This document shows positions 1 through 8,731 of a stretch of 64,000 nucleotides of DNA, one piece after another (the first letter of the stretch is position 1; every line of letters begins with the position of its first letter). The position numbers and the translations under genes were made by a program. The notes beneath the pieces were generated by a model that saw nothing but the letters and a program-made list of their open reading frames with translations, was not told where the DNA came from and did not search any database. Origin of the DNA: Acidobacteriota bacterium (lineage in GTDB: Bacteria; Acidobacteriota; Terriglobia; Versatilivoradales; Versatilivoraceae); contig JAPPDF010000037.1 in assembly GCA_028875575.1 (NCBI GenBank), positions 35,443 through 99,442 on the forward strand. The letters are read 5' to 3'.

Positions 1-1173
1 CGGGCAGTGGGCATCGGTCCAGAGCGGGTCATTCGAGAAGTCAACGATTCCAAGCTGGTGGGAAGGGGCGGGGCGGCCTTTCCCGCCGGGCGGAAATGGG
101 AGGCGGTCTACCGTGCCCGTTCCTCCCAGCCGGTCCGTTACCTGGTCTGCAACGCGGACGAGTCGGAGCCCGGAACTTTCAAGGATCGGGTGATCATGGA
201 GGAAGATCCCTATCTCCTCATCGAATCCATGACCATTGCCGGGCTGGCCACCGGCTGCCAACAGGGTTACCTCTACATCCGCGGAGAATATCCCCTGGCT
301 TTCGAGCGCTTGAGCCACGCCATCCGCCAGGCCAGGCACCACGGTTTCCTGGGAAAGAGGATCCTGAATATGGACCTGTCCTTCGACATCGAGATCCGCC
401 GGGGAGCAGGCGCATACATCTGTGGCGAGGAGACGGCGCTGTTCAACTCGATCGAGGGCTATCGGGGAGAGCCCCGAAACAAGCCACCCTTCCCCACCGA
501 GGTCGGCCTGTTCGGTCGTCCCACCCTGGTCAACAACGTCGAGACCCTGGTCAACGTTCCGGGTATCGTCCTGTGGGGAGGACAGTCCTTTGCCACCATC
601 GGGACTCCCCGGTCGACAGGAACCAAGCTGTTCTGTCTCTCCGGCCATGTCGGTCGGCCGGGAGTGTATGAGGTCCCCTTCGGCGCCAGCCTGGCAAGCC
701 TGCTGGAGCTGGCGGGGGGAGTGGGCGGTAGCGGCCGGCTGCAGGGTGTCCTGATCGGAGGTGCGGCCGGGACCTTCCTTACTCACAGGGAACTGGATAC
801 CCCGATGACCTTCGAAGGTACCCGGGCGATCGGCGCCGCCCTCGGCTCGGCCGTGGTGATGCCCTTTGACGACAGTGTGGATCTGAGTAAAATCCTTCTG
901 AGAATCGCGGCCTTTTTCCGTGACGAGTCCTGCGGCCAATGCGTTCCTTGCCGGGTCGGCACGGTGAGACAGGAGGAAGCCCTGTCCCGCATGTTCGGGG
1001 GGAATGTTCAGGGAGTGGGACGGGCGCCGTTGCAGTTGGCCGAGATCGGCCAGGTCATGAGCGACGCGTCCATTTGCGGGCTCGGGCACACCGCTTCCAG
1101 CGCCATCCAGTCCGCTCTGGCGCGCTGGGGGGAGTTTGAGGGTCTCCGCCAAGGGTCGAATCCGGAGGATTAG
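1..1173 (+). CDS. NuoF/FdhB-like NADH-binding flavoprotein subunit (5' end outside window)
   Basis: This is the FMN- and NADH-binding subunit of an NAD-dependent formate dehydrogenase, hydrogenase or complex-I-type diaphorase. The frame is open to base 1, so the gene probably begins upstream; GTG at 7 is only the first start-like codon visible. Counting from it, the glycine-rich NADH loop GRGGAAFPAG is at residues 19-28, CNADESEPGTFKDR near 48-61, and GAGAYICGEETAL near 133-145. The C-terminal 4Fe-4S motif SCGQCVPC uses C309, C312 and C315, with the fourth cysteine near 357. The SCGQCVPCRVGT form and the next gene favour the formate dehydrogenase diaphorase family over respiratory complex I, but the catalytic partner is not visible. 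It ends with TAG. Confidence 0.88.
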   Translation, partial: RAVGIGPERVIREVNDSKLVGRGGAAFPAGRKWEAVYRARSSQPVRYLVCNADESEPGTFKDRVIMEEDPYLLIESMTIAGLATGCQQGYLYIRGEYPLAFERLSHAIRQARHHGFLGKRILNMDLSFDIEIRRGAGAYICGEETALFNSIEGYRGEPRNKPPFPTEVGLFGRPTLVNNVETLVNVPGIVLWGGQSFATIGTPRSTGTKLFCLSGHVGRPGVYEVPFGASLASLLELAGGVGGSGRLQGVLIGGAAGTFLTHRELDTPMTFEGTRAIGAALGSAVVMPFDDSVDLSKILLRIAAFFRDESCGQCVPCRVGTVRQEEALSRMFGGNVQGVGRAPLQLAEIGQVMSDASICGLGHTASSAIQSALARWGEFEGLRQGSNPED

Positions 1174-1241
1174 CGGCCCCTCGGCTGTCGTCGGGATTCA
1201 GCAACGGTTCCGGAGAATCAAGGCGACTGCAATCGAAGATC

Positions 1242-2270
1242 ATGAACAAGAAAAACCCGGTGACGCAGGATAGTTTTTTCTTCAACGACTCGGCCCCCAA
1301 CCCGACCGTCCCGGTGCCTCCCGGTCCGATTCCCGCGCCCCCGCCAGCGGCCCCCAGGAAAAAGGTTACCCTGACCATCGACGACAAGAAGGTTCGGGTT
1401 GCCGAAGGATCCACCCTTCTGGAGGCTTGCAGGACTCTGGGGATCGAAACACCCACCCTCTGCTATCTGGAAAACCTGAATCCTGTCAATGTCTGCCGCG
1501 TCTGCGTGGTCGAGCTGGAAGGGTCGCGGACTCTGGTTCCGGCCTGCTCCCGCCCGGCAGAAAACGGGATGGTGATCCGTACCGACAGCGAACGCGTCCG
1601 CCTGAGCCGTCGAATGGTCCTGGAGTTTCTGGCTTCCTCGGTCGATGTTTCCACCGCTCCCGAACTGCAGTCCTACCTGGAGCGCTATGGCGGGCAACCC
1701 GAGCGATACGGGCCCGCGGCGCCGTCGGCGGCAGCCGAAGAACCGGAAACGGAGCGGGCCGGAGCCCACTGCCCAACGGACGGCCAGACGGCGGCGACCG
1801 TGGCTCAGCCGGTCAAAATCGACAACGATCTCTATGTGCGGGACTACGGCAAGTGCATCCTCTGCTACAAGTGCGTGCAGGCGTGCGGCGAGGAGGCTCA
1901 GAACACCTTCGCCATTGCCGTCGCCGGCCGCGGATTCGACAGCCGCATCTCCACCGAATATTCGGTTCCCCTCCCGGATTCCGCCTGCGTCTACTGCGGG
2001 AACTGCATCGGGGTCTGTCCGACCGGGGCCCTGATGTTCAAGTCGGAATACGACATGCGTGAGGCGGGCACCTGGAAGGAATCCGAGCAAGAGCGCACCG
2101 ACACCATCTGCCCCTACTGCGGAGTCGGTTGCACCCTCACCCTGCATGTGCAGGACAACCAGATCGTCAAGGCCACCTCACCGCTCGACCAGGAGGTTAC
2201 CCGCGGACATCTCTGCATCAAGGGCCGCTTCGGCTGGCAGTTCGTGCGCGGGAAAGACAAGAAGAAGTGA
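1242..2270 (+). CDS. Iron-sulfur subunit resembling the N-terminal part of formate dehydrogenase alpha/NuoG
   Basis: This 342-residue electron-transfer protein probably carries electrons between the catalytic centre and the preceding flavoprotein. After a proline-rich leader of about 40 residues comes a 2Fe-2S ferredoxin domain (C74, C85, C88, C102). Two 4Fe-4S ferredoxin motifs follow (C205, C208, C211, C215 and C249, C252, C255, C259). Last is the Fe4S4 domain that normally opens a molybdopterin oxidoreductase (C290, C293, C297, C325). The protein stops about 17 residues later, just before the molybdopterin-binding catalytic domain. The HxxxCxxC site common in NuoG is absent. It lies 68 bp after the flavoprotein gene on the same strand, so co-transcription is likely. 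A separate catalytic subunit encoded elsewhere, or a gene split, would explain the architecture. Confidence 0.85.
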   Translation: MNKKNPVTQDSFFFNDSAPNPTVPVPPGPIPAPPPAAPRKKVTLTIDDKKVRVAEGSTLLEACRTLGIETPTLCYLENLNPVNVCRVCVVELEGSRTLVPACSRPAENGMVIRTDSERVRLSRRMVLEFLASSVDVSTAPELQSYLERYGGQPERYGPAAPSAAAEEPETERAGAHCPTDGQTAATVAQPVKIDNDLYVRDYGKCILCYKCVQACGEEAQNTFAIAVAGRGFDSRISTEYSVPLPDSACVYCGNCIGVCPTGALMFKSEYDMREAGTWKESEQERTDTICPYCGVGCTLTLHVQDNQIVKATSPLDQEVTRGHLCIKGRFGWQFVRGKDKKK

Positions 2271-2518
2271 GAAGTTTGAAGTTTGAAGTGAGAAGTGTGA
2301 AGTGTGAAGAGTGGGCGGTCGAGGGTTTCGGGAACAGGCAAACCCCTGGTGACCTGACCGAGCTTGTTTGACGGACTGCGCCGATGCTAACAAGACGCTT
2401 CGCGTGTCGATCAAATAGCTCTCCACACCTCAAACTTCAAACCTCAAACTTGTAACTTCTCACTTCGACCTTCAAACCTCTCACTTCAAACTTCTCACTT
2501 CACCCTTCAAACTTCACC
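2264..2518. repeat. Two facing arrays of degenerate 7-bp repeats between convergent genes
   Basis: Positions 2264-2312 read in strict 7-base phase as GAAGTGA, GAAGTTT, GAAGTTT, GAAGTGA, GAAGTGT, GAAGTGT, GAAGAGT. Positions 2428-2518 read in the same phase but on the other strand as CCTCAAA, CTTCAAA, CCTCAAA, CTTGTAA, CTTCTCA, CTTCGAC, CTTCAAA and so on for 13 units. The first unit of each array contains the stop codon of its gene (TGA at 2268-2270; the TGA complement at 2500-2502). The arrays can pair with each other and could act as a bidirectional terminator. Between them (2313-2427) no gene is visible. Confidence 0.85.
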
Positions 2519-3231
2519 GCTTCGGCCATCTCTCCGATGGAGAAATAGATAAAATCGGTAGAGGGGATGGTTTCCGTCCGCTCGGTTGCTCCCCAACTCC
2601 CACCTTCCGAAAGCCGCTGCCGGTCGATCCAGGCGTTGGCGATGCCGAAACGGTTGGCCGGCGCGTGGTCATGGTAGAGGCTCTGGGCCACGTGCAGGAT
2701 TCGGGACCGGTCCAGGCCCAGATCCGACTTGAGGTGAGCCAGCAGGTAGGCGAAGTTGGCGTCGGCAGGCTTGTAGGAGCCGATGTCCTGAGCCGTGTAG
2801 ACCGCGTCGAATTCAACTCCCAGTTTCCGCGTGGAGGCAGCAATCCCGCCGCGATGCACATTGGACAGGATCACGAGCTTGTAGTGCCGGCTGAGGAGAC
2901 GCAGCCCGTCAGCACTGTCCGGAAATGCAGGCCAGTGTGGCACGGAGTCTCCGAAGGCTGTATCGAGGTCCCGGTTGGATTCAAGACCGTACATCTCGGC
3001 GATGCCGCGGTGTACGCGCGACAGCAGCTCCGGGTAAGGCAGATCGGGCGTGGTCTGCTGCTGTCGACTCTCCCCCCGGGCGAAGGCTCCGAGCGCGGTC
3101 TCGCGAGTGAGGTCCGACCCGGGATTGTTCAGGATCAGCGGTTGCAAGGCGTCCCAGATCCCGATTTCCCAGTCGATCAGGGTGCCGTAGCAGTCGAAGC
3201 TGAGGGCGCTGTAGTCGGTCAGGCGAGGCAT
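2500..3231 (-). CDS. HAD superfamily hydrolase, haloacid dehalogenase type II-like
   Basis: A cytosolic hydrolase of 243 residues if started at the ATG at 3231 (MPRLTDYS). The open frame continues to 3525, but the upstream part would overlap the divergent TonB gene and lacks family similarity. HAD motif I is SFDCYGTLIDW, with the catalytic aspartate in FDCYGT. Motif II is ILSNVHRGG, the motif III lysine is in SYKPADANF, and a dehalogenase-type HVAQSLYHDH segment follows. The substrate is unknown; 2-haloacid dehalogenase is the closest well-known class. The last codons (KFEG and stop) are already part of the heptad array, so the extreme C-terminus may have been reshaped by that repeat. Confidence 0.85.
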   Translation of the reverse strand: MPRLTDYSALSFDCYGTLIDWEIGIWDALQPLILNNPGSDLTRETALGAFARGESRQQQTTPDLPYPELLSRVHRGIAEMYGLESNRDLDTAFGDSVPHWPAFPDSADGLRLLSRHYKLVILSNVHRGGIAASTRKLGVEFDAVYTAQDIGSYKPADANFAYLLAHLKSDLGLDRSRILHVAQSLYHDHAPANRFGIANAWIDRQRLSEGGSWGATERTETIPSTDFIYFSIGEMAEAVKFEG

Positions 3232-3261
3232 GGATTCAGGTCCGGTTTGGAGCAAGCTTGA

Positions 3262-3296
3262 CAATTTTACCCTCCGTGAGAGATGCGGTAAAATTG
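3262..3296. promoter_or_regulatory. 10-bp inverted repeat between divergent genes
   Basis: CAATTTTACC at 3262-3271 is repeated inverted as GGTAAAATTG at 3287-3296, with a 15-base spacer. It sits in the 146-bp gap between the HAD gene and the divergently transcribed TonB receptor gene. The symmetry suggests an operator or a transcript hairpin. A TTGACA-like hexamer overlaps the left arm at 3258-3263, but no well-spaced -10 was found with it. Confidence 0.45.
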
Positions 3297-3377
3297 CTAC
3301 AATGCGCGGTAGCGAAGATGCACTATGGCCTATTCCCCCGTTCGTGCTCGTCTTGTGCGTGTTGATAGTGAGGAGAA

Positions 3378-6164
3378 ATGATGAAGAAAGCCAGCCGTCT
3401 CGGCTGTCTGGCCATGTTGGTGGCACTGCCCGGGTTACCCGCGACACTGTCGGCATTGGACCAGTCGGCCGGCCCTCGGCAGGAACAGTGCCTCGAGGTT
3501 CGGGTTCTGGATCCCTCCGCGGCATCGATCCCGAGCGCTACGGTCACCGTCGGTAATCGAGAGCAGATGACTGACAGCTCCGGTGTCGCCACCTTTTGCG
3601 GTCTAGGCCCCGGGCCACACCAGGTGGTGGTGTCGGCGGACGATTTTGAAGTTCATCAAGGTTCGGTGGAGACGTCCCAGGGCAGCATCACCGTCATCCT
3701 TCAGTTGCTCCTCGAGACCGAACTGGTGGTCGTCGGGAGCCGCGCCCAACCCCGGTCGGTGACCGAATCCCCCGTACCGATAGACGCCATCCCGCTGCAG
3801 GACGTCGTGAGCCAGGGATCCACCTCCCTCGACTACCAGTTGCGGACGCTGGTCCCGTCCTTCAACGTGGCCACCCATCCCATCAGCGACGCCGCCACCC
3901 TGGTGCGACCGGCCAGCCTGCGCAACCTGGCCCACGATCACACGCTGGTGCTGGTGAACGGGAAGCGCCGTCACCGCTCCTCGGTCATCGCCTGGTTCGC
4001 CGGGGTGACGGATGGCGCCCAAGGTCCCGACATCGCGCCTATTCCCGCCATCTCGCTGCGCCAGGTGGAGGTGCTGCGGGACGGGGCCTCCGCCCAATAC
4101 GGCTCGGACGCCATCGCCGGCGTACTGAACTTTCAGCTCAAGGATGCCCGAGAGGGGGGCAGCGTGGAGTTCAACACCGGAACCTATCGCGCCGGGGATG
4201 GGGATTCCTACACCATAGCCGCAAACATCGGGCTGCCCCTCGGCAAGAGCGGATTCGCCAACCTCAGCCTGGAATACGGCAACTCCGACCCCACCAACCG
4301 CAGCGTGCAACGCGCCGACGCGGCGGCCCTGATCGCGGCCGGCAACACGGCCGTGGCCAATCCGGCCCAAATCTGGGGCAACCCCACCATCGACGACGAC
4401 GTGAAGTTCTTCGGTAACTTCGGCCACCCGTTTTCCAACTCCGTGCAGCTATACGGCCACACCAATTATGCCGAGAAGAAGGTGACCGAGGGCTTCTACT
4501 TCCGGAATCCCAACAATCGGGCCAACATCTACAGCCTTGACGAAGGCAAGACCCTCCTGATCGGCGATGTGCTGGACGCGCGCGACGGAGTCCTTGACGG
4601 GTCCGCCAACTGTCCCGTGGTGCGGATCACCGACAACGTACCCGACCCCGAAGCCCTGGGGAGAGTGTTCGAGGATCCGAACTGTTTCTCTTTTCGGGAG
4701 ATCGCCCCTGGAGGATTCACACCCCGGTTCGGGGGCGTGGTCACCGACATGTCGGTGGTGGGCGGCGTGCGCGGTGTTCTGGGTAACGGCATGAGCTGGG
4801 ACGCCAGCGCCAGTTTCGGCGCCCATGAGTCCGACTTTTTCTTCCAGAATACGGTCAACGCCTCACTCGGGCCCGACACGCCCCGGGAGTTCGACCCGGG
4901 ACTCTACCGCCAGGAAGACACCAACCTCAATTTCGACGTCTCCTATGCCGCCACCGACATGGTCAACATCGCGGCCGGCACCGAGTGGCGCAGGGAGCGT
5001 TTCGAGATCGGCGCCGGCGGAAGACCCTCCTGGGAGGTAGGACCCTACGCCGCCCAGGGCTTCGTCTCCGGCTCCAACGGCTTTCCCGGATTTCCCGACT
5101 ATACGGCCGGCGCCTGGAATCGCAGCAACGTGGCCCTCTACGGCGATCTGGAATTGCGGGATCCGGACGACCGCTGGACGGTGGGTGGCGCCCTCCGATT
5201 CGAGCACTTCGACCTCTTCGGCGCGACGACCAACGGCAAGCTGTCGGCCCGGCTGGGGCTGAGTAAAACCGTCTCCCTGCGGGGCGGTGTCAGCACCGGG
5301 TTCCGTGCTCCCACACCGGGCCAGCAGAACACGCTCAACGTGCAGACCACCATCGACCCCAAGACGCTGCAGTTGGTCGATAGCGCCAACGTGCCCTCCA
5401 CCTTCCTGGCGGCGGAACTGAAGGGCGGCAAGCCGCTCGAGCCAGAGACCTCTGTAAACACCACCGCGGGTCTGGTGGTCGACACCGGCCCCTTCACCTT
5501 GACTGCAGACTATTTCCGCGTCGACCTCTCCAACCGACTGGCACTGTCCCAAACCTTTACGCTCACCGAGGACGAGCGCGCGCTGCTGCTCTCGGAGGGG
5601 ATCGCCTCCGCCGGCACGCTGGCTTTCTTCCGGTTCTTCATCAACGACTTCTCCAGTCGAAATCAGGGCATCGACCTGGTCACAACCTACACCCCGGCGG
5701 AACTGGGAGGCGAGACTGTCTTCAGTTACGCGCTGAACTATACCCACACGCAGTTGACGGAAGAGTCGGACCTGCTCACCCCCGGAGACGTGCTGGGGCT
5801 TGAACGTGGCGTTCCCCGAATCCGCTGGAACGCCGCCGTCACCCAGCGCCTGGGGCGGGTAGATTTGCTGGGCCGGGTGAACTATTTCGGCTCCTGGGTC
5901 GACCACTTCGACGCCCGCTTCGTCCGCGGCAAGGACTCGCCCCTGCTGGACGGGCGCCACATCCTCGACCTGGAAGCGAGCATCTCCCTGACCGACAGCC
6001 TGAGGCTGGCGCTCGGCGGTCAGAACGTCTTCAACACCTTCTCCCAGCGGATGGACCTCTTCGCCAACATTTTCGGACTCCCCTACAGCCAGTTCACCCC
6101 CTGGGGCATGAGCGGCGGATACTACTACGCCCGAATCAACTACTCCTGGGGAAGCGGTTTTTAG
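3378..6164 (+). CDS. TonB-dependent outer-membrane receptor with carboxypeptidase-regulatory-like N-domain
   Basis: An outer-membrane active transporter of 928 residues. A signal peptide covers roughly residues 1-26. A carboxypeptidase-regulatory/transthyretin-like beta domain follows (about 38-110), then a plug domain (about 115-250; LVLVNGKRRHRSS and QVEVLRDGASAQYGSDAIAG are typical plug segments). The beta-barrel runs to the C-terminal strand ending YSWGSGF. Length and order match receptors of Acidobacteriota and Bacteroidota. The imported substrate cannot be told; no SusD partner is adjacent. It ends with TAG inside a small TTAGTGG heptad repeat, and its 3' end overlaps the convergent methyltransferase-like gene by 29 bp. 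Confidence 0.93.
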   Translation: MMKKASRLGCLAMLVALPGLPATLSALDQSAGPRQEQCLEVRVLDPSAASIPSATVTVGNREQMTDSSGVATFCGLGPGPHQVVVSADDFEVHQGSVETSQGSITVILQLLLETELVVVGSRAQPRSVTESPVPIDAIPLQDVVSQGSTSLDYQLRTLVPSFNVATHPISDAATLVRPASLRNLAHDHTLVLVNGKRRHRSSVIAWFAGVTDGAQGPDIAPIPAISLRQVEVLRDGASAQYGSDAIAGVLNFQLKDAREGGSVEFNTGTYRAGDGDSYTIAANIGLPLGKSGFANLSLEYGNSDPTNRSVQRADAAALIAAGNTAVANPAQIWGNPTIDDDVKFFGNFGHPFSNSVQLYGHTNYAEKKVTEGFYFRNPNNRANIYSLDEGKTLLIGDVLDARDGVLDGSANCPVVRITDNVPDPEALGRVFEDPNCFSFREIAPGGFTPRFGGVVTDMSVVGGVRGVLGNGMSWDASASFGAHESDFFFQNTVNASLGPDTPREFDPGLYRQEDTNLNFDVSYAATDMVNIAAGTEWRRERFEIGAGGRPSWEVGPYAAQGFVSGSNGFPGFPDYTAGAWNRSNVALYGDLELRDPDDRWTVGGALRFEHFDLFGATTNGKLSARLGLSKTVSLRGGVSTGFRAPTPGQQNTLNVQTTIDPKTLQLVDSANVPSTFLAAELKGGKPLEPETSVNTTAGLVVDTGPFTLTADYFRVDLSNRLALSQTFTLTEDERALLLSEGIASAGTLAFFRFFINDFSSRNQGIDLVTTYTPAELGGETVFSYALNYTHTQLTEESDLLTPGDVLGLERGVPRIRWNAAVTQRLGRVDLLGRVNYFGSWVDHFDARFVRGKDSPLLDGRHILDLEASISLTDSLRLALGGQNVFNTFSQRMDLFANIFGLPYSQFTPWGMSGGYYYARINYSWGSGF

Positions 6165-7014
6165 TGGTTAGTGGATCAATCCTCTGGAACTGAATGGCGC
6201 AGACCCGGAGGGTGCGGCGGGGGTTTTGCCGCCAGAGCCAAGACGGGGTCACCTGGGCCTTTCCGACCTGAGTGCGGAGGACGGCACTATTGCTTGCCAG
6301 TGCGCAAAGCTCCTGTGGGCTCACGCCCAGGAAGGCATTGCTGGAAGTCCCCTCGGCGCTTTCCGGCTCCGGTGAAGTCCCCCGGGCCGGACGGGAGCTG
6401 CCTCGCTCCAGGGCGAAGTCGGTGAACAGAAAGCCGACACCGCCCGGCACAAGCAACTCCGCCAGCAGCTGGAGGTGCCGCTGCCGCAGAGTTTCCACCA
6501 GTTCCTCGGGTACGGCCTGCGATCCGGTCACCGAGACGATCGAGTCGATGATCTGGGACAACAGGCACATCGAAGCGGCGACTTCGAACCGGCCCGGAAA
6601 CGGAAGACCGGCAAAGGCATGGGCCTCGCGGATGCAGTGAGCGATGCTCTCTCTTCCGGGCCGGTATCGTTCCCAGGTAGCCAGGGTCTTCAAGATGCCG
6701 GTAAGGTCGATTCCCCCGTGGAGGCTGATGCGGCCGGGCGCAAGCGGAGATTGCCGCTGGACGCCCTTGGCCATGGCCTCCCGGTCGAGATCCACTAGGT
6801 CCACCTGTGCGAAACGGCCCGTGAATCGGGCCAGGTCCAGGTCATTGCAGTTACCGGCGCCCAGGATGCAGAGCCTGTCCGAGGCCGGCTGGGGAGGCTG
6901 GCAGATCAGGTCGGCCACCGCTTCCCGGTGAGAACGATAGAGGCGCCAGTTGTCGAGGGTCTCCCGGTTGAGTCGGAGTTGGCGCGCCACCAGGGGGTTG
7001 GTCCACAGATTCAT
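6136..7014 (-). CDS. Putative class-I SAM-dependent methyltransferase-like protein
   Basis: A cytosolic protein of 292 residues. LCILGAGNCNDLDL near residues 48-61 resembles the glycine-rich SAM-binding motif I, and VDLVDLDREA about ten residues later resembles the acidic end of strand beta-2, so a Rossmann methyltransferase fold is likely. No DNA- or RNA-methylase catalytic motif is visible and the substrate is unknown. It converges on the TonB receptor gene with a 29-bp overlap. The start at 7014 (MNLWTNPLVARQL) is the only early methionine with protein-like sequence after it. Confidence 0.6.
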   Translation of the reverse strand: MNLWTNPLVARQLRLNRETLDNWRLYRSHREAVADLICQPPQPASDRLCILGAGNCNDLDLARFTGRFAQVDLVDLDREAMAKGVQRQSPLAPGRISLHGGIDLTGILKTLATWERYRPGRESIAHCIREAHAFAGLPFPGRFEVAASMCLLSQIIDSIVSVTGSQAVPEELVETLRQRHLQLLAELLVPGGVGFLFTDFALERGSSRPARGTSPEPESAEGTSSNAFLGVSPQELCALASNSAVLRTQVGKAQVTPSWLWRQNPRRTLRVCAIQFQRIDPLTTKNRFPRSS

Positions 7015-7681
7015 GCAACGATCCGCCCGGCAGGGCGGGGGCGGGACTCATTTGAAACAAACGAAAAAAGAGTAATCCACGAAGTGACACGAAGGACCGC
7101 GAAGGGACACGAAGCGGGACGGCTCTGTCGCATCGACACGGCTGTGGCCAGGCAACCCGGGCCGCGCCCTCGGGTAGGTTTCATCCCATGACCTCTGTTG
7201 GCTGGAAACCGGTTCAAAGTCGAGCGAGCTTTTTGCAAGATTCGCAGCGAGGCAGGTAATCTTGCCGGCAAACTGAAGGTTCTGCCTTTTTCAATATCGG
7301 ATGCGACCTGGTGAAGAGTGCTTTCTAACCACAAAAGGCACAAATTGTGTTCTTGTGCCTTTTGTGGCCATCTCCGGCAAACGCCCCGCTGCCGAATTTT
7401 GCAAAAGGCTCAAGCATGAGTAGATCTTTGATTTACATGGATGCACAGGATTTTTTCAGGAAACGGCTGGCTTTCAATTCCGGGAATCCGCAAATCCGCA
7501 TGGGATCATCGCTCGAGCTGGCCTCTGGCGCAGGATGCTCTTGTCCTGATTATCCTGTGCATCCTGTGCATCCATGTTCATTAGGTAGAACACCGTGCCA
7601 ACGGAACAGGGTCCTTTGAGCCGTTCCGAATCGAATGCGCCCCGCATGGGGAGTCTCATTGACTCCTGTAGCCGGGAGACC
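7015..7681. other. Gene-free interval holding three kinds of dispersed repeat
   Basis: No credible gene. It contains, in order, a CACGAAG-type repeat (about 7061-7160), MITE family A copy 1 (7226-7411), and two stretches built on ATCCTGTGCATCC (about 7437-7470 inverted and 7549-7585). The first repeat recurs inverted near 39848-39945, and the last recurs near 24484-24525. Confidence 0.7.
7226..7411. mobile_element. MITE-like element, family A, copy 1
   Basis: A 186-bp non-coding element. Its ends are inverted repeats: GAGCTTTTTGCAAGATTCG at the left (7226-7244) matches the complement of the right end (7393-7411) with about three mismatches. An internal perfect 15-bp hairpin (CCACAAAAGGCACAA and its complement, around 7327-7368) forms the core. 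A second copy of the same layout is at 44567-44761. No transposase is encoded, so any mobility would be in trans. Confidence 0.75.
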
Positions 7682-8710
7682 TCACGAACGGCCCTCGTCG
7701 TCTGGCTCGGCATCAGTCGATTCGAGACGAGAGTCTCCGGATTCATAGTTCAGGGGAGGTCGACGGGAGCGGTCCACGCTTAGCTTGAAGATGTCGAACC
7801 GGTTGTATCCGCCCACCACGTCATGAATCTGCTTGGGGGCCACCGTTTGGGAGAGATCGATCTCGGCGTAGAGGATACCTTCCTCGTCCTGCAGAATGGG
7901 ACTGACGGGGGTTCCTTCCGGACCCATGATGACGGAGATGCCTCTGGGGCTCCCGTCCAGGATGCGCTCGGCCTCCGGGGTCAGTTGCCCCAGCCGGTCC
8001 CGGGCGGCCGCATCCAGGAAGCCGGAGGTCACCACGTTGAATACCTTGCCTTCGAAGGAGTGGGCGCCGGCCCGAATCCGTATGGCCTGCTTGAGATCAT
8101 AGTTGACGCCGGTGGCGGGGTCCCGGGTGGGCCACATGGGAGGGTAGGTGGACAGATGGACCTGCTCGCCCTGGGCCAGCAGGGCGAAACGGGCCAGAGG
8201 ATTGGTGTTCTCTCCGCAAATCAGCATACCCACCCGACCCAACCGGGTCTCGCACACCTGCAGTCCGCTGCCGTCCCCGGGCGCCCACACCAGTTTCTCG
8301 TAGAAGGTCGGAACCAGCTTGCGATGGTGGCAGAGGATGTCTCCCCGGTCGCTCAGGAGCAGGTTGGCGTTCCAGAGACAGCCGGCGCTGACGGCCGAGA
8401 CCTCGTTGAATCCCAGCGAGACGAAGATGCCGCTGCGGCGGGCTGCATCGGCGACCTTGCCGATTTCCGGCCCGTCCACCCGCAGGCTGCCGGCAGCGAG
8501 CTGGCAGAAAAGCGCATGGTTCTCAATGGGCGCCTGCAGAGCGCACCAGAGCGGGAAGGCGGGAATGTAGGTCTCCGGGAAGACGATGAGCTGAGCCCCG
8601 TTGCGGGCGGCTTCCCGGATCAGGGCGCAGGCCTTGTCCACGGTTGCGTCCCGATCGAGGAACACCGGGGCCACATGAGCGGCGGCCACCTTGTAGGCTG
8701 GAGGTTGCAT
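7682..8710 (-). CDS. Nitrilase-family carbon-nitrogen hydrolase
   Basis: Hydrolyses a nitrile, or less likely an amide. It has 342 residues if started at the ATG at 8710; a GTG at 8731, directly abutting the upstream stop, would add seven. The Glu-Lys-Cys triad is visible: E46 in FPETYIPAF, K131 in HHRKLVPTF and C165 in LICGENTNPLARF. The CGENTNPLAR form is that of true nitrilases and cyanide hydratases rather than amidases. It lies immediately downstream of a class-I glutamine amidotransferase-like gene on the same strand, and the near-zero spacing suggests translational coupling. The natural substrate is unknown. Confidence 0.88.
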   Translation of the reverse strand: MQPPAYKVAAAHVAPVFLDRDATVDKACALIREAARNGAQLIVFPETYIPAFPLWCALQAPIENHALFCQLAAGSLRVDGPEIGKVADAARRSGIFVSLGFNEVSAVSAGCLWNANLLLSDRGDILCHHRKLVPTFYEKLVWAPGDGSGLQVCETRLGRVGMLICGENTNPLARFALLAQGEQVHLSTYPPMWPTRDPATGVNYDLKQAIRIRAGAHSFEGKVFNVVTSGFLDAAARDRLGQLTPEAERILDGSPRGISVIMGPEGTPVSPILQDEEGILYAEIDLSQTVAPKQIHDVVGGYNRFDIFKLSVDRSRRPPLNYESGDSRLESTDAEPDDEGRS

Positions 8711-8731
8711 TATGAAAAGGCGTCTCCCCAC

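Noticed and set aside
2264..2518. CRISPR array
   Set aside because: Units are 7 bases with no spacers and no Cas genes; the array is in two inverted halves.
7325..7368. Stand-alone rho-independent terminator
   Set aside because: The hairpin lacks a T-run and is the central part of MITE family A, repeated in imperfect form at 44664-44716.
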